The notes beneath the pieces were generated by a model. It saw nothing but the letters and a program-made list of their open reading frames with translations, searched no databases and had not been told where the DNA came from. From Henriciella marina (GTDB lineage Bacteria > Pseudomonadota > Alphaproteobacteria > Caulobacterales > Hyphomonadaceae), in assembly GCF_027213945.1 (NCBI RefSeq), contig NZ_JAPWGW010000005.1, positions 171,841 to 235,840 of the forward strand: a stretch of 64,000 bases of DNA, given 5' to 3'. The position numbers and the translations under genes are program-made. This document shows positions 18,294-27,472 of this stretch, piece by piece (the first letter of the stretch is position 1; every line of letters begins with the position of its first letter).

Positions 18294-19742
18294 ATGGTTG
18301 AGACCGGTAAGCCGAGCCTCGCGACCCGCCTCGCCTATGGCATTGGTGGCGCGGCGGGCGGCATCAAAAACAATGGCTTCGAGTACGTCCTCTTGCTGTT
18401 CTACAGCCAGATCATGGGACTATCGGCCGTCCTCGTCGCCGCGGCACTCTGGATTGCCCTGCTGATCGACGCGTTTTCCGACCCGGTTGTCGGCTATTGG
18501 TCCGACAATATGCGGACGAAATGGGGCCGGCGGCATCCACTCATGTATATCGCGATGCTGCCGGTTGCGATTGCCTATTTCTTTGTGTGGAACCCACCAA
18601 CAGAGCTTTCAGGCCTCAACCTTTTCGCCTGGTTGCTCGGCTTCACGGTCATCGTGCGGCTGATGTACACCTTCTTCGAGGTGCCAAGTACAGCGCTGGC
18701 TGCAGAGCTGACGCAGGATTATGATGAGCGCACGTCGCTCATGTCCTTCCGCTACTTCTTTGCATGGGTTGGCGGTCTCACCGTACAGATCATCCTGTTC
18801 TTCTTCTTGCTGAAATCGAGTGAAGGCGACCCGTCCGGCTTCTTCCACATCCCTGGCTGGAACACTTACGGCCTGATTGGCGCGAGCTGTATCTTTGCCT
18901 CCATCGCCATTACATCGCTTGGTACGCACCGGCATATTCCGCACCTCAAGGCTCCGCCTGCCGCGCGCAAGCTGACCCCCGTAAAGATCCTCGGGGAGAT
19001 ATGGGAAACTGTGTCGAACCCGTCCTTCCGGGCGCTTTTCATCGCGACGCTGTTCGGCCTTCTGGCGAGCGGCATCTCTGCGACCCTGAACCAGTACATC
19101 AACGGCTTCTTCTGGGAATTCACAAATGACCAGATCGGCGGGCTGACCGTCGCAGTTTATGTCTCTGCCATTCTTGCGCTTGTCATCGCGCCGCCGGTTG
19201 GCAAGGCGTTTGGCAAGAAGAAGGCCGCCATCATCATCGGCTTCCTCGCCTTCACGATCGCACCCATGCCAGTGATCCTGCGCCAGTTCGGCCTCCTGCC
19301 GCCAAACGGCAGCGATGCGCTCTACTACATCGTGATCACCGTCACAATTTTCGATTTAGCGCTCATCATCGCCTATCAGATGCTGGCAGCCTCCATGGTC
19401 GCCGACATTGTCGAGCAGAATGAGCTCGCCACCGGCAGGCGGTCAGAGGGCATCTATTTCGCTGGCATCAGCTTCATGCGCAAACTGGCCCAGGGCATGG
19501 GCGTTCTGACGGCGTCGGGTGTCCTCGCGGTCGCGTCCATCACCCCTGGTATGCGGGCTGCGCAGGCAAGCGAGGAATCCATCCGCATCCTTGGTTGGGG
19601 CTATGCGCTCAGCCTGCTCACGCTGTGGACGATCATGATGGTCTGCATCAGCTTCTACCGGATCAGCCGCGAAGATCATGAAGCCAATCTCGAAGCCCTC
19701 CGATCAGGGGCAACGACGCAGCCGCGTTTCGAGAAAAGCTAG
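18294..19742 (+). CDS. MFS transporter, GPH (MelB-like) family
   Basis: A 482-residue inner-membrane transporter with 12 probable helices. The N-terminal part (LAYGIGGAAGGIKNNGFEYV, then FSDPVVGYWSDNMRTKWGRR) is characteristic of glycoside-pentoside-hexuronide cation symporters, with the conserved Asp residues in the first helices and the D-P-x2-G-x-W-S-D loop. The C-terminal half contains MLAASMVADIVEQNELATGRR, also typical of the family. It probably imports a sugar or glycoside with a cation. No sugar-catabolic gene is adjacent, so the substrate is not predictable. Confidence 0.88.
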   Translation: MVETGKPSLATRLAYGIGGAAGGIKNNGFEYVLLLFYSQIMGLSAVLVAAALWIALLIDAFSDPVVGYWSDNMRTKWGRRHPLMYIAMLPVAIAYFFVWNPPTELSGLNLFAWLLGFTVIVRLMYTFFEVPSTALAAELTQDYDERTSLMSFRYFFAWVGGLTVQIILFFFLLKSSEGDPSGFFHIPGWNTYGLIGASCIFASIAITSLGTHRHIPHLKAPPAARKLTPVKILGEIWETVSNPSFRALFIATLFGLLASGISATLNQYINGFFWEFTNDQIGGLTVAVYVSAILALVIAPPVGKAFGKKKAAIIIGFLAFTIAPMPVILRQFGLLPPNGSDALYYIVITVTIFDLALIIAYQMLAASMVADIVEQNELATGRRSEGIYFAGISFMRKLAQGMGVLTASGVLAVASITPGMRAAQASEESIRILGWGYALSLLTLWTIMMVCISFYRISREDHEANLEALRSGATTQPRFEKS

Positions 19743-19824
19743 GCCCACCAACTGGCACCAGCTGACAAAAATGTCATGCGGTGCCAGATTGCGCCCTCGC
19801 CAAGGCCGCAATAGAGCCATTTTC

Positions 19825-21354
19825 ATGATGCATAACACCGCCATGACACGGCACGTTTCGAAACTGCTCTTCATCTCGGCCATCGCGGTCCTTGCGCTGC
19901 TGGCCGTTGTATTCAGTCCGCTTTTCTCCTTCGGCCAGCAGGCCGGCGCCCAATCGCAGCCATCTCCGTCTGAGACTGAACTGGCGGGTGAGACTGAGGC
20001 TGGAGAGGACAGCAACTTCTTTATGCCCGGCCGCCGCGTCCCGCAGAGCCAGGCCGAAGTCCAGCTTTCCTACGCGCCGCTGGTCAAACAGGTCTCCCCG
20101 GCGGTCGTGAACGTCTATACCAGCCGCGTCGTGCGGCAGAGCAATTCGCCTTTCGCCAATGACCCCATCTTTCGACAATTCTTTGGTGCGACACCGCGTG
20201 CGCGAGAGCGCGTGCAGAACTCGCTCGGCTCTGGTGTGATCGTGTCGGATGACGGTGTCATCGTGACCAACAGCCATGTGGTGAAGGATGCCGACCAGTT
20301 CCTGGTCGTCCTCTCCGACCGCCGCGAATATGAGGCCGAGCTGGTCCTGTCTGATGAGCGCACAGACCTTGCCGTGCTGCGCATCGACAATGATGGCGAC
20401 CCGCTCCCGACCGTCAAATACGCCGATACGCGCGACACGGAAGTCGGCGATATCGTGCTTGCCATCGGCAACCCGTTCGGCGTCGGCCAGACGGTGACGA
20501 CCGGCATCATCTCGGCCACCGCGCGCACCGATGTTGGCGTGTCGGACTATTCCTTCTTCTTACAGACCGATGCAGCGGTTAACCCCGGCAATTCCGGCGG
20601 CGCGCTGATCAACACAAAGGCGGAGCTTGTCGGTGTAAACACCGCGATCTTCTCGCGCTCCGGCGGCTCGAACGGAATCGGCTTTGCCATCCCGGCTGAA
20701 ATGGTACGCCGCGTCGTCGATGCGGCCGTGAATGAAGGCATGATCGTGCGGCCTTGGCTGGGCCTGAAGGCACAGTCTGTGAGTTATGACATCGCTCAGG
20801 CGCAAGGTCTCGACCGCCCACTTGGCGTGATGGTCACCGAAGTTTTCCAGAACGGCCCGGCCGATGAAGCCGGTATCGCCCGCGGCGACCTGATCACCGA
20901 GATTGATGGCCGCGAAGTGTTCGACGAGCGGGGGCTCAAATTCCTCGCGGCGACGCGTTCACCGGGTGAGTTCTCCGAACTGACCGTCCTGCGCGGCGGA
21001 TCTTTCGAAACTATCAGCGTAGAGCTTGCCCCGCCGCCCGGCGCAACTGAAGCAGAGCTTGAGCTTCTCGAAGGGCGTCATCCTTTCTCTGGCGCCGAGG
21101 TGGCAGAGCTGTCGCCACGCCTTGCCGAAGAGCTTGGCCGTGACCCGTTCGAAACCGGTGTCCTTGTCACGCGCATCCTGCGCGGGGCCTATGCCTGGCG
21201 CGTCGTGCGCCCGGGGGACCTGATCGTGTCGGTGAATGACAAGCAGATCGAGGGCCTGAGCGATCTCGATGAGGCGCTCGGCGGCAAGACGTCCACCTGG
21301 GCGATTGAACTTGATCGCAATGGTCGCCGGATCAGCGGGACGCTGCGGCTCTAA
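19825..21354 (+). CDS. DegP/DegQ-like periplasmic serine protease (S1C)
   Basis: A 509-residue protein from the ATG at 19825; 19843 is an alternative start. A signal or membrane segment covers about residues 12-30. The trypsin-like domain carries His in IVTNSHVVKDAD, Asp in DERTDLAVLRIDNDGD and the nucleophile in NPGNSGGALINTKAE. Two PDZ domains follow (GVMVTEVFQNGPADEAGIARG and GVLVTRILRGAYAWRVVRPG). It degrades or chaperones misfolded envelope proteins. The length and two-PDZ layout fit DegP/DegQ; the second PDZ lacks the usual glycine at its start. It lies alone downstream of the sugar transporter. Confidence 0.92.
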   Translation: MMHNTAMTRHVSKLLFISAIAVLALLAVVFSPLFSFGQQAGAQSQPSPSETELAGETEAGEDSNFFMPGRRVPQSQAEVQLSYAPLVKQVSPAVVNVYTSRVVRQSNSPFANDPIFRQFFGATPRARERVQNSLGSGVIVSDDGVIVTNSHVVKDADQFLVVLSDRREYEAELVLSDERTDLAVLRIDNDGDPLPTVKYADTRDTEVGDIVLAIGNPFGVGQTVTTGIISATARTDVGVSDYSFFLQTDAAVNPGNSGGALINTKAELVGVNTAIFSRSGGSNGIGFAIPAEMVRRVVDAAVNEGMIVRPWLGLKAQSVSYDIAQAQGLDRPLGVMVTEVFQNGPADEAGIARGDLITEIDGREVFDERGLKFLAATRSPGEFSELTVLRGGSFETISVELAPPPGATEAELELLEGRHPFSGAEVAELSPRLAEELGRDPFETGVLVTRILRGAYAWRVVRPGDLIVSVNDKQIEGLSDLDEALGGKTSTWAIELDRNGRRISGTLRL

Positions 21355-21445
21355 GTGAATTCGAGAATCTGCCCGGTCTAGCCTCGCCACCCCTCGGCGG
21401 CGGTGATAGCGTCCGCATCATCATCAGATGTGGAGGGGCACACCC

Positions 21446-23455
21446 ATGAAACTCAGAACTGCTTTGGCGCTTGGTGCGTCCATGCTCGTCTTTGGCTGCG
21501 CGCAGACTCAGGAAGTCGAAACGACGGCTCCAACGCCGCCGAGCGAAAGCGCCGATGCTGGCGACACGCCGCTTGTCGGCATGGAGGTGGAGACGTATCC
21601 AGCTGCCCTGTTCCACGAAACGATCAGCTATTCTCTCGTCTCGTCTAACGGCTATGGATTCTCGGCTGAGGGCGGCGAAATCCTTGCGTCCACCGATGTC
21701 ACCGGCATCTACAATGCCGTCACGATGGACGAGACCGGCGCGGTTACGGCGCTGACCAACTCCAATAACGATGCCATCTATGCCCAATCCTTCTTTCCGG
21801 ACGACGACCGGGCGCTGCTGACGTCTGATGGCGGCGGCAATGAGATCTTCCACGTCTATGTGCGCGAGGAAGACGGCACACTGCGCGACCTGACGCCAGG
21901 CGAGGAAACGCGCGCAAGCTTTGTCGGCTGGCGCGGCGACGGCGAGGTCTTCTACGTCCAGACCAATGAGCGCGACCCGCAGACCAATGACCTCTACGCC
22001 TATCGGGCCAGCGACTATGCGCGTGAGATGATCTTCGAGAATGACGGCAAGGACATTGCTGGTGTCTCGCCAGATGGCCGCTGGCTGGCACAGTCCAAGG
22101 AACGCACGAATGCGGATTCCAACATCTTCCTCGTTGACCTGTTGGCAGATGAAGCGACCCAGCAACTCATCACTGAGCACGAAGGCGACATCGCCTATGG
22201 CGTCTATGACTTCACTGCCGACAGCGAGACGCTGATCTACGCCACCAATGAGTACGGCGAGTTCAACCAGGCCTGGACCTACCATCTGAAAAGCGGAGAG
22301 CGTAGCCCGCTCATTCAGGCAGACTGGGATGTGTCCTACGTCTTCGACAGCCCGACAGGTCGCTATCTGGTGTCCGCGATCAACAACGACGCGCTGACGG
22401 AACTGACCATTCTCGACAACCAGACCGGAGAGGAAGTGGCCCTGAGCAACATCCCGGATGGCGAAGTCGGACAGGTCCGCTTCAGTCGGGATGAGAGCGA
22501 GATCGCTTTCGGCGTGAACACCGATACCTCGCCCTTCAACCTCTACATGGCCGATCTTGAGACCGGCGAAGCCAGCCGCCTCACGTCTGCGCTGCCAGAA
22601 GCGATCGATGAGGACGACCTCGTGACGGCAAGGATCGTGCGATACCAAAGCTTTGACGGGCTGGAAATTCCGGCGGTGTTCTACATGCCGAAACAGGCAT
22701 CGGCAGATAACCCTGTGCCGGCGCTCGTCTGGGTGCATGGCGGGCCGGGCGGCCAGACAACGCGCGGCTATTCGGCGACGATCCAGCACCTCGTCAATCA
22801 TGGTTACGCCGTGCTGGGCGCGAACAATCGCGGCTCATCGGGCTATGGGAAAACCTTCTTTCACCTCGATGACCAGAACCATGGCGAAAACGACCTTCAG
22901 GACATTGTTTATGGCCGTGAATATCTTGAAGGCGTCGAGGGGATCGACTCTGACAAGATCGGCATCATCGGCGGGTCCTATGGTGGCTTCATGGTGGCGG
23001 CCGCACTGGCCTTCGAGCCGGAAGTCTTCGATGTCGGCGTCAACATTTTCGGCGTGACCAACTGGCTGCGCACGCTTGAGAGCATCCCGCCATGGTGGGG
23101 CTCTTTCCGCGATGCCCTCTACGATGAGATGGGCGACCCTGCGGAGGATGAAGAGCGCCTGCGCCGCATCTCGCCGCTCTTCCATGCCGACCAGATCACC
23201 AAGCCGCTGCTGGTCATCCAGGGCGCAAACGACCCGCGCGTGCTGCAGGTTGAAAGCGATGAACTGGTCGAAGCTGCCCGCGCAAATGGCGCGACTGTGG
23301 AGTATGTGCTCTTCCCGGATGAAGGCCACGGCTTCCAGAAGCGCGAGAACCGCATCACCGCATCAGAAGCGTATGTCAGCTTCCTCAACACCTATCTGAA
23401 GGGCGAGCCAGCCCAGCAGGAAGCGGGCGCTGCAAGCGATACCGCGGCTGACTAG
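21446..23455 (+). CDS. S9 family prolyl oligopeptidase-type lipoprotein
   Basis: A 669-residue exported peptidase from the ATG at 21446 (an earlier ATG at 21428 would add six residues). The lipobox MLVFGC at residues 14-19 predicts a lipoprotein. The first 400 residues form a beta-propeller-like region with repeated blades (SPDGRWLAQSKERT, SPTGRYLVSAINND). The C-terminal alpha/beta hydrolase domain has VWVHGGPGGQT, nucleophile GGSYGGFMVA, acid LLVIQGANDPRV and His in FPDEGHGFQKRENR. It cleaves peptides at the cell envelope. A strong terminator follows 25 bp downstream. Confidence 0.92.
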   Translation: MKLRTALALGASMLVFGCAQTQEVETTAPTPPSESADAGDTPLVGMEVETYPAALFHETISYSLVSSNGYGFSAEGGEILASTDVTGIYNAVTMDETGAVTALTNSNNDAIYAQSFFPDDDRALLTSDGGGNEIFHVYVREEDGTLRDLTPGEETRASFVGWRGDGEVFYVQTNERDPQTNDLYAYRASDYAREMIFENDGKDIAGVSPDGRWLAQSKERTNADSNIFLVDLLADEATQQLITEHEGDIAYGVYDFTADSETLIYATNEYGEFNQAWTYHLKSGERSPLIQADWDVSYVFDSPTGRYLVSAINNDALTELTILDNQTGEEVALSNIPDGEVGQVRFSRDESEIAFGVNTDTSPFNLYMADLETGEASRLTSALPEAIDEDDLVTARIVRYQSFDGLEIPAVFYMPKQASADNPVPALVWVHGGPGGQTTRGYSATIQHLVNHGYAVLGANNRGSSGYGKTFFHLDDQNHGENDLQDIVYGREYLEGVEGIDSDKIGIIGGSYGGFMVAAALAFEPEVFDVGVNIFGVTNWLRTLESIPPWWGSFRDALYDEMGDPAEDEERLRRISPLFHADQITKPLLVIQGANDPRVLQVESDELVEAARANGATVEYVLFPDEGHGFQKRENRITASEAYVSFLNTYLKGEPAQQEAGAASDTAAD

Positions 23456-23480
23456 GCCAACCTCAAACGCGAATAAAAAA

Positions 23481-23507
23481 GGCCGGGCGATCTGCCCGGC
23501 CTTTTCT
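23481..23507 (+). terminator. Rho-independent terminator after S9 peptidase
   Basis: A perfect 8-bp stem (GGCCGGGC at 23481-23488 with GCCCGGCC at 23494-23501) is flanked by an A run upstream and a T run downstream. It can therefore serve both the S9 peptidase and the convergent lipoprotein gene ending at 23533. Confidence 0.92.
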
Positions 23508-23532
23508 TTTTGCGATGCCTATAAGCAACGCC

Positions 23533-24435
23533 CTAGAGGCCGCTGACGATCAGCTGGAGCTCTGAATTGCCGGCCGCCATGACAGACTGGTCAGCGTCCA
23601 GCGTGTCCGGGCGGTCTGCCGTGGGGTAGGCCTCTGCCAGGATGGCGAGTACGGCGTCAGCCTGTTCAACGAACTCTGGCGCGTCGGCTTCAATGTCGGC
23701 GCGGTGGTCTTCCAGCAACGCGTTCGCCGTTTTGTAGAATCCATAGCCATCGAGGTAGGGCTCATAGGCGTCCGTGCGGCTCGCTGAATCATACTGCGCA
23801 GTGGCGCGGTCGATCTGGTCTGCGATCACTTTGCCTTCTACCACGGCTTCGCTGTCGCTTCCCTCGGGTGCCTTTTCGGCGGCTGCGCGCAGCGTGTCGA
23901 TGATGTCTTCGGCGCGCGCGCGGAGGTCTTGTGCGGATTCTTCAGCGAACACTGCGGCCGACGCATCGCTCAGCTTCTGTGCGAAGGGTTCGACGCCCTG
24001 CTGGACGAGAACCGGTTCGAAGTCGAGCAGGATCTCGCTGACCGGGTGGGCGAACATCTCGCCGGCTGCGCGGCGTTCGCCCGCGTCCAGTGCGTCGATG
24101 CCGGCGCGGATATGCGCTTCGGTCATGGCGAGTGCGCTGCGATAGACGGCAGGGTCCTGCGCGGCGGCTGCAAGGTCTACACCGCCTTCGCCGCCTTCAC
24201 CTTCACCACCTTCGCCCTCGCCGCCTTCGCCTTCACCTTCGCCGCCGGACATGGCGTATGTCGAGGTGTCGGTTTGTGCGTCGGGGGTCTGCGTCGCCGC
24301 GGTGTCAGTGTCTTCGGCTGCAGCAGTTTCGGCCGGGGCAGGGGTGGTCTCCACGTCATTGCCGCACGCTACAAGGCCGCCAAGAAGCGTGGTCGACAGG
24401 CCGAGCGCAGCAAGAGATTTGTATTTGGATGCCAT
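23533..24435 (-). CDS. Lipoprotein with Gly/Glu-rich repeat, probable iron-linked function
   Basis: A 300-residue predicted lipoprotein (lipobox GLVAC at residues 20-24) that I cannot assign to a characterised family. After a Thr/Ala/Pro-rich linker (30-62) comes a low-complexity Gly/Glu tract at about residues 64-84, built from repeated GEGGE units, then a helical domain with DPAVYRSALAMTEAHIRAG, AGEMFAHPVSEILLDFEPV and YEPYLDGYGFYKTANALL. The acidic tract could bind cations. It is divergent from a PiuC-type hydroxylase, 73 bp apart, with a Fur-like box between. A role in surface iron handling is inferred from that context; imelysin-like architecture is an alternative I could not confirm. 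Confidence 0.7.
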   Translation of the reverse strand: MASKYKSLAALGLSTTLLGGLVACGNDVETTPAPAETAAAEDTDTAATQTPDAQTDTSTYAMSGGEGEGEGGEGEGGEGEGGEGGVDLAAAAQDPAVYRSALAMTEAHIRAGIDALDAGERRAAGEMFAHPVSEILLDFEPVLVQQGVEPFAQKLSDASAAVFAEESAQDLRARAEDIIDTLRAAAEKAPEGSDSEAVVEGKVIADQIDRATAQYDSASRTDAYEPYLDGYGFYKTANALLEDHRADIEADAPEFVEQADAVLAILAEAYPTADRPDTLDADQSVMAAGNSELQLIVSGL

Positions 24436-24485
24436 AGATGTGCACTTTCATTGTTGCGAGTGTTCCGGTAACGCCTAGCTATATC

Positions 24486-24500
24486 TGCAATTAATTCTCA
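24486..24500. promoter_or_regulatory. Candidate Fur-type iron box
   Basis: TGCAATTAATTCTCA lies between the divergent lipoprotein and hydroxylase genes, eight bases before the hydroxylase ATG. It resembles the 15-bp alphaproteobacterial Fur/iron-response pattern as I remember it (TGCAA-x-T-x-x-TTCTCA). Dyad symmetry is only partial, so this is a candidate based on sequence likeness and on the iron-regulated family of the neighbour. Confidence 0.45.
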
Positions 24501-24508
24501 AAAGCAAG

Positions 24509-25186
24509 ATGCTGATCACGATTCCAAACATTCTCGACGCAGGTGCCCTGACTGAGGCGAAGGAGCTTCTGGCAAAGACCGGCTGGGCCGATGGGCGCAA
24601 GACGGCGGGGCCAGAAGCGGCGAAGGTGAAGCGCAACGAGCAGGCGGATCTGTCGTCCCGCTCGGGCAGCGCACTGCACACGCTGCTCAATGATGCCATT
24701 CGCAAGAACGCCGTCTTTCAGGCCGCCGCCCAGCCTGCGCGCCTGTCACGCCTCCTTGTTAGCCGCAGCGGCGAGGGGCAGGGCTATGGCACCCATGTCG
24801 ACAATGCGTTGATGGGCACAGGCGCAAACCGGCTCAGGACGGACCTGTCCTTCACGCTCTTCCTCAATGACCCGGCCGATTATGAAGGCGGTGAGCTGAC
24901 GATCGACTGGGCGGGCATGATCCATTCGATGAAGCTCGAGGCTGGCTCGCTTCTCCTCTATCCATCGACCAGCCTGCACCGCGTAGAGACGATCACGTCT
25001 GGCCAGCGCACAGTCTGTGTCGGCTGGGTACAGAGCCAGGTGCGCACCAGCGAGCAGCGCGACATCCTGTTCGATCTTGCCAACCTGAAAGTTTCGATGC
25101 GCGCCTCCCTGCCAGAAGGCGCGCCAGAGCATCTCGCGCTCTCAAAGGTGATCGCGAATCTGCGTCGCCTCTGGTCGGAGGTCTGA
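24509..25186 (+). CDS. piuC: PKHD-type Fe(II)/2-oxoglutarate hydroxylase (PiuC/YbiX family)
   Basis: A 225-residue cytosolic dioxygenase of the PKHD type, the usual length for PiuC/YbiX. It begins MLITIPNILDAGALTEAKEL. The iron ligands are His and Asp in GYGTHVDNALMG (near residue 95) and His in YPSTSLHRVETITSGQRT (near 157), with the downstream Arg for 2-oxoglutarate. LSFTLFLNDPADYEGGEL is a strong family signature. Family members are induced by iron starvation and often accompany TonB-dependent receptors, though no receptor is present here. The physiological substrate is unknown. It converges with the TauD-like gene, seven bases apart. Confidence 0.9.
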   Translation: MLITIPNILDAGALTEAKELLAKTGWADGRKTAGPEAAKVKRNEQADLSSRSGSALHTLLNDAIRKNAVFQAAAQPARLSRLLVSRSGEGQGYGTHVDNALMGTGANRLRTDLSFTLFLNDPADYEGGELTIDWAGMIHSMKLEAGSLLLYPSTSLHRVETITSGQRTVCVGWVQSQVRTSEQRDILFDLANLKVSMRASLPEGAPEHLALSKVIANLRRLWSEV

Positions 25187-25193
25187 CCGACAA

Positions 25194-26039
25194 TCAGGCC
25201 GCCGCGCGGCTGCCAATGGTCGTTCGATGCAGCAGGCGGTCATGCCCCTGATAGCCGCCCGTCGCCATGTGCAGGCATGAGCGGTTGTCCCACATGAGCA
25301 GCGTGCCCGCCGACCATTTGTGGCGGTACTGAAACTCGGGCCGCGTCTGCCAGCGATAGAGCTCTGTCAGAAGGGCCCAGCTCTCTTCCTCGTCCATGCC
25401 CTCAAAGCCGATAATGTATCCGGCGCAGCCAAACAGGCCTTCCTCGCCGGTTTCTGGATGCTTGCGGATGATGGGGTGGGACTGCGTCGCGAGCGCTTCA
25501 TCGGAAGAGCGGATGTCCATGCTCCGGCCCTCATCCTTCTCGCCATAAAGGCCTGCCTTGCCATAGCCATTGCGCGCCGAATGGACTGCTATCTTGCCGT
25601 CCAGCTTTTCACGCAGATCGTCAGGCATCTCTGCCAGCGCCTTGTGCTGATTGGTGAAAAGCGTGTCACCGCCAATGGGTGGAATAGTGATGCCATAGAG
25701 GCACGTGCCGACGGGCGGTGAGGCCTGAAAGCTCCAGTCAGTATGCCACGTCTCGGCAAAGACCGGGCCGGTCTCATCGGCGTTGCGTTTGACGGCGATG
25801 ATATGCTTTCGGCCCGGTATCGGCGCGATGAACGGGTCGTCGCCAAAGGGCCCAAAGTATTGCGTGAACCGCTCCAGATCATCATCGCTGAGGTTCTGGC
25901 CCGGAAAGGCAAGGACGTGATGGGTGAGCCAGGCCGAGCGGATCTCCGCAACGGTTGCCTCACTGAGGGGCTGGCTCAGGTCTATGCCTGTTACGCGCGC
26001 CCCGCACGCCTCACCGCTTTGGGTGATGGTCAGTGTCAT
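25194..26039 (-). CDS. TauD/TfdA family 2-oxoglutarate dioxygenase
   Basis: A 281-residue Fe(II)/2-oxoglutarate dioxygenase. I choose the ATG at 26039 (MTLTITQSGEACGARVTGID) because GGAGGAA sits just upstream. The facial triad is visible as ETWHTDWSFQASPP (His and Asp, near residue 95) and WDNRSCLHMATGGYQGHDR (second His, near 255), with the 2-oxoglutarate Arg in RLLHRTTI. The family hydroxylates taurine, alkyl sulfates or aryloxyalkanoates, releasing sulfite or aldehyde. An alkyl sulfatase lies far downstream at 61.4 kb, so sulfur scavenging is possible, but no linkage is shown. Confidence 0.9.
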   Translation of the reverse strand: MTLTITQSGEACGARVTGIDLSQPLSEATVAEIRSAWLTHHVLAFPGQNLSDDDLERFTQYFGPFGDDPFIAPIPGRKHIIAVKRNADETGPVFAETWHTDWSFQASPPVGTCLYGITIPPIGGDTLFTNQHKALAEMPDDLREKLDGKIAVHSARNGYGKAGLYGEKDEGRSMDIRSSDEALATQSHPIIRKHPETGEEGLFGCAGYIIGFEGMDEEESWALLTELYRWQTRPEFQYRHKWSAGTLLMWDNRSCLHMATGGYQGHDRLLHRTTIGSRAAA

Positions 26040-26094
26040 GGGTTCCTCCAGCTGCCACCTTATCACGGGCACTGACGCGGGCTAGGTGTGACGC

Positions 26095-27402
26095 ATGAGT
26101 GATCTCTTTTCCGCTTCCGGTATGGCTGATGAAGCGCCGCGGCCGCTGGCTGACCGGCTGCGCCCGGCAAAGCTGTCCGAAGTCGTCGGGCAGAACCATC
26201 TGCTTGGCCCGGAAGGTGCGCTTGGCAGGATGCTGGCAACGAAGCGGCTTTCCTCGATCATCTTCTGGGGGCCGCCCGGTGTCGGCAAGACGACGATTGC
26301 GCGGCTGCTGGCCAAGGAAACCGATCTCGAATTCGAGGCGATCAGCGCGGTCTTTTCCGGCGTGAAGGATTTGCGCGCCGCCTTTGATCGGGCCGAGAAC
26401 CGACGTTCAACGGGCAAGGGAACGCTGCTTTTCGTTGACGAGATCCACCGCTTCAACCGCGCGCAGCAGGATGGCTTCCTGCCTTTCGTCGAGGCGGGCG
26501 TCGTGACGCTAGTCGGCGCGACAACGGAGAATCCGAGTTTCGAGATCAACGGCGCGCTCTTGTCGCGCTGCGCCGTGCTGACGCTCAAGCGCCTGACGCC
26601 AGAGGCGCTGGAAGAACTGCTCGTCCGCGCCGAAGCGCTTGAAGGCCGGAAACTGCCGCTGGAGGCGCGCGCCCGCGAAGCGCTGATCGACATGGCCGAC
26701 GGCGATGGTCGCTATATGCTGAACCTTGCCGAGCAGGCCTTCACCCTGGCTGATGAGGGCACTGAGCTGACGCCAGAAGCGCTCAGCCAGGCATTGCAGA
26801 AGCGCGCGCCCGCCTATGACAAGGACCGGGAAGAGCACTACAACCTGATCTCCGCCCTGCATAAATCGGTACGCGGGTCGGACCCGGATGCCGCGCTCTA
26901 CTGGTTTGCCCGCATGGTCACAGGCGGCGAAGACCCGCTCTATCTCGCCCGCCGCATTGTCCGCATGGCGTCAGAGGATATCGGCCTTGCCGACCCGACG
27001 GCGCTGATGATCGCGAATGAAGCGGCCCGCACATATGAGCGCCTCGGCAGCCCGGAGGGCGAGCTTGCCCTCGCCCACGCGGTCGTCCACCTCGCCACAG
27101 CGCCGAAATCAAACGCGGTCTACACTGCCTGGAAGGCCGCGCAGCGCGCCGCGAAAGAGACCGGTTCGCTGATGCCGCCAAAGCATATCCTGAACGCGCC
27201 AACTGCCTTCATGAAGGGCGAGGGGTATGGGAAAGGCTATGCCTATGACCATGACGCCGAAGAGGGCTTTTCAGGTCAGAACTATTTCCCGGACGGGATG
27301 AAGCGCGAAAGCTTCTATCAGCCCAAGGGGCAGGGGCGCGAAGGCCCCATCGCCGAACGGCTGAAACGCTGGGCAGAACTGCGCAAGAGCCGGGGTGAAT
27401 GA
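26095..27402 (+). CDS. rarA: Replication-associated recombination protein A (RarA/MgsA)
   Basis: A 435-residue AAA+ ATPase of the clamp-loader-like group that acts at stalled replication forks. Features in order: PLADRLRPAKLSEVVGQNHL near the N-terminus, Walker A GPPGVGKTTIARLL (about 60-73), Walker B LLFVDEIHRFNRAQQDGFLP (about 120-139), sensor GATTENPSFEINGALLSR, and the C-terminal tetramerisation region with YGKGYAYDHDAEEGFSGQNY. The length agrees with E. coli RarA (447 residues). It is divergent from the TauD-like gene, sharing a 55-bp gap. No frameshift or missing motif was seen. Confidence 0.95.
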   Translation: MSDLFSASGMADEAPRPLADRLRPAKLSEVVGQNHLLGPEGALGRMLATKRLSSIIFWGPPGVGKTTIARLLAKETDLEFEAISAVFSGVKDLRAAFDRAENRRSTGKGTLLFVDEIHRFNRAQQDGFLPFVEAGVVTLVGATTENPSFEINGALLSRCAVLTLKRLTPEALEELLVRAEALEGRKLPLEARAREALIDMADGDGRYMLNLAEQAFTLADEGTELTPEALSQALQKRAPAYDKDREEHYNLISALHKSVRGSDPDAALYWFARMVTGGEDPLYLARRIVRMASEDIGLADPTALMIANEAARTYERLGSPEGELALAHAVVHLATAPKSNAVYTAWKAAQRAAKETGSLMPPKHILNAPTAFMKGEGYGKGYAYDHDAEEGFSGQNYFPDGMKRESFYQPKGQGREGPIAERLKRWAELRKSRGE

Positions 27403-27472
27403 CGCATCTGCGATTGCAGCGCGGCCCGGCTTCTGCTGGTATCGCCAACAGATTGATTAAAGGGGTAACAGG

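Noticed and set aside
21332..22801. A 489-codon open frame antisense to the S9 peptidase gene
   Set aside because: Long antisense frames arise from codon bias in high-GC DNA. The sense strand has a full peptidase with catalytic motifs; the antisense product shows no family pattern. The same applies to antisense frames at 12813-14033 and 49844-51007.
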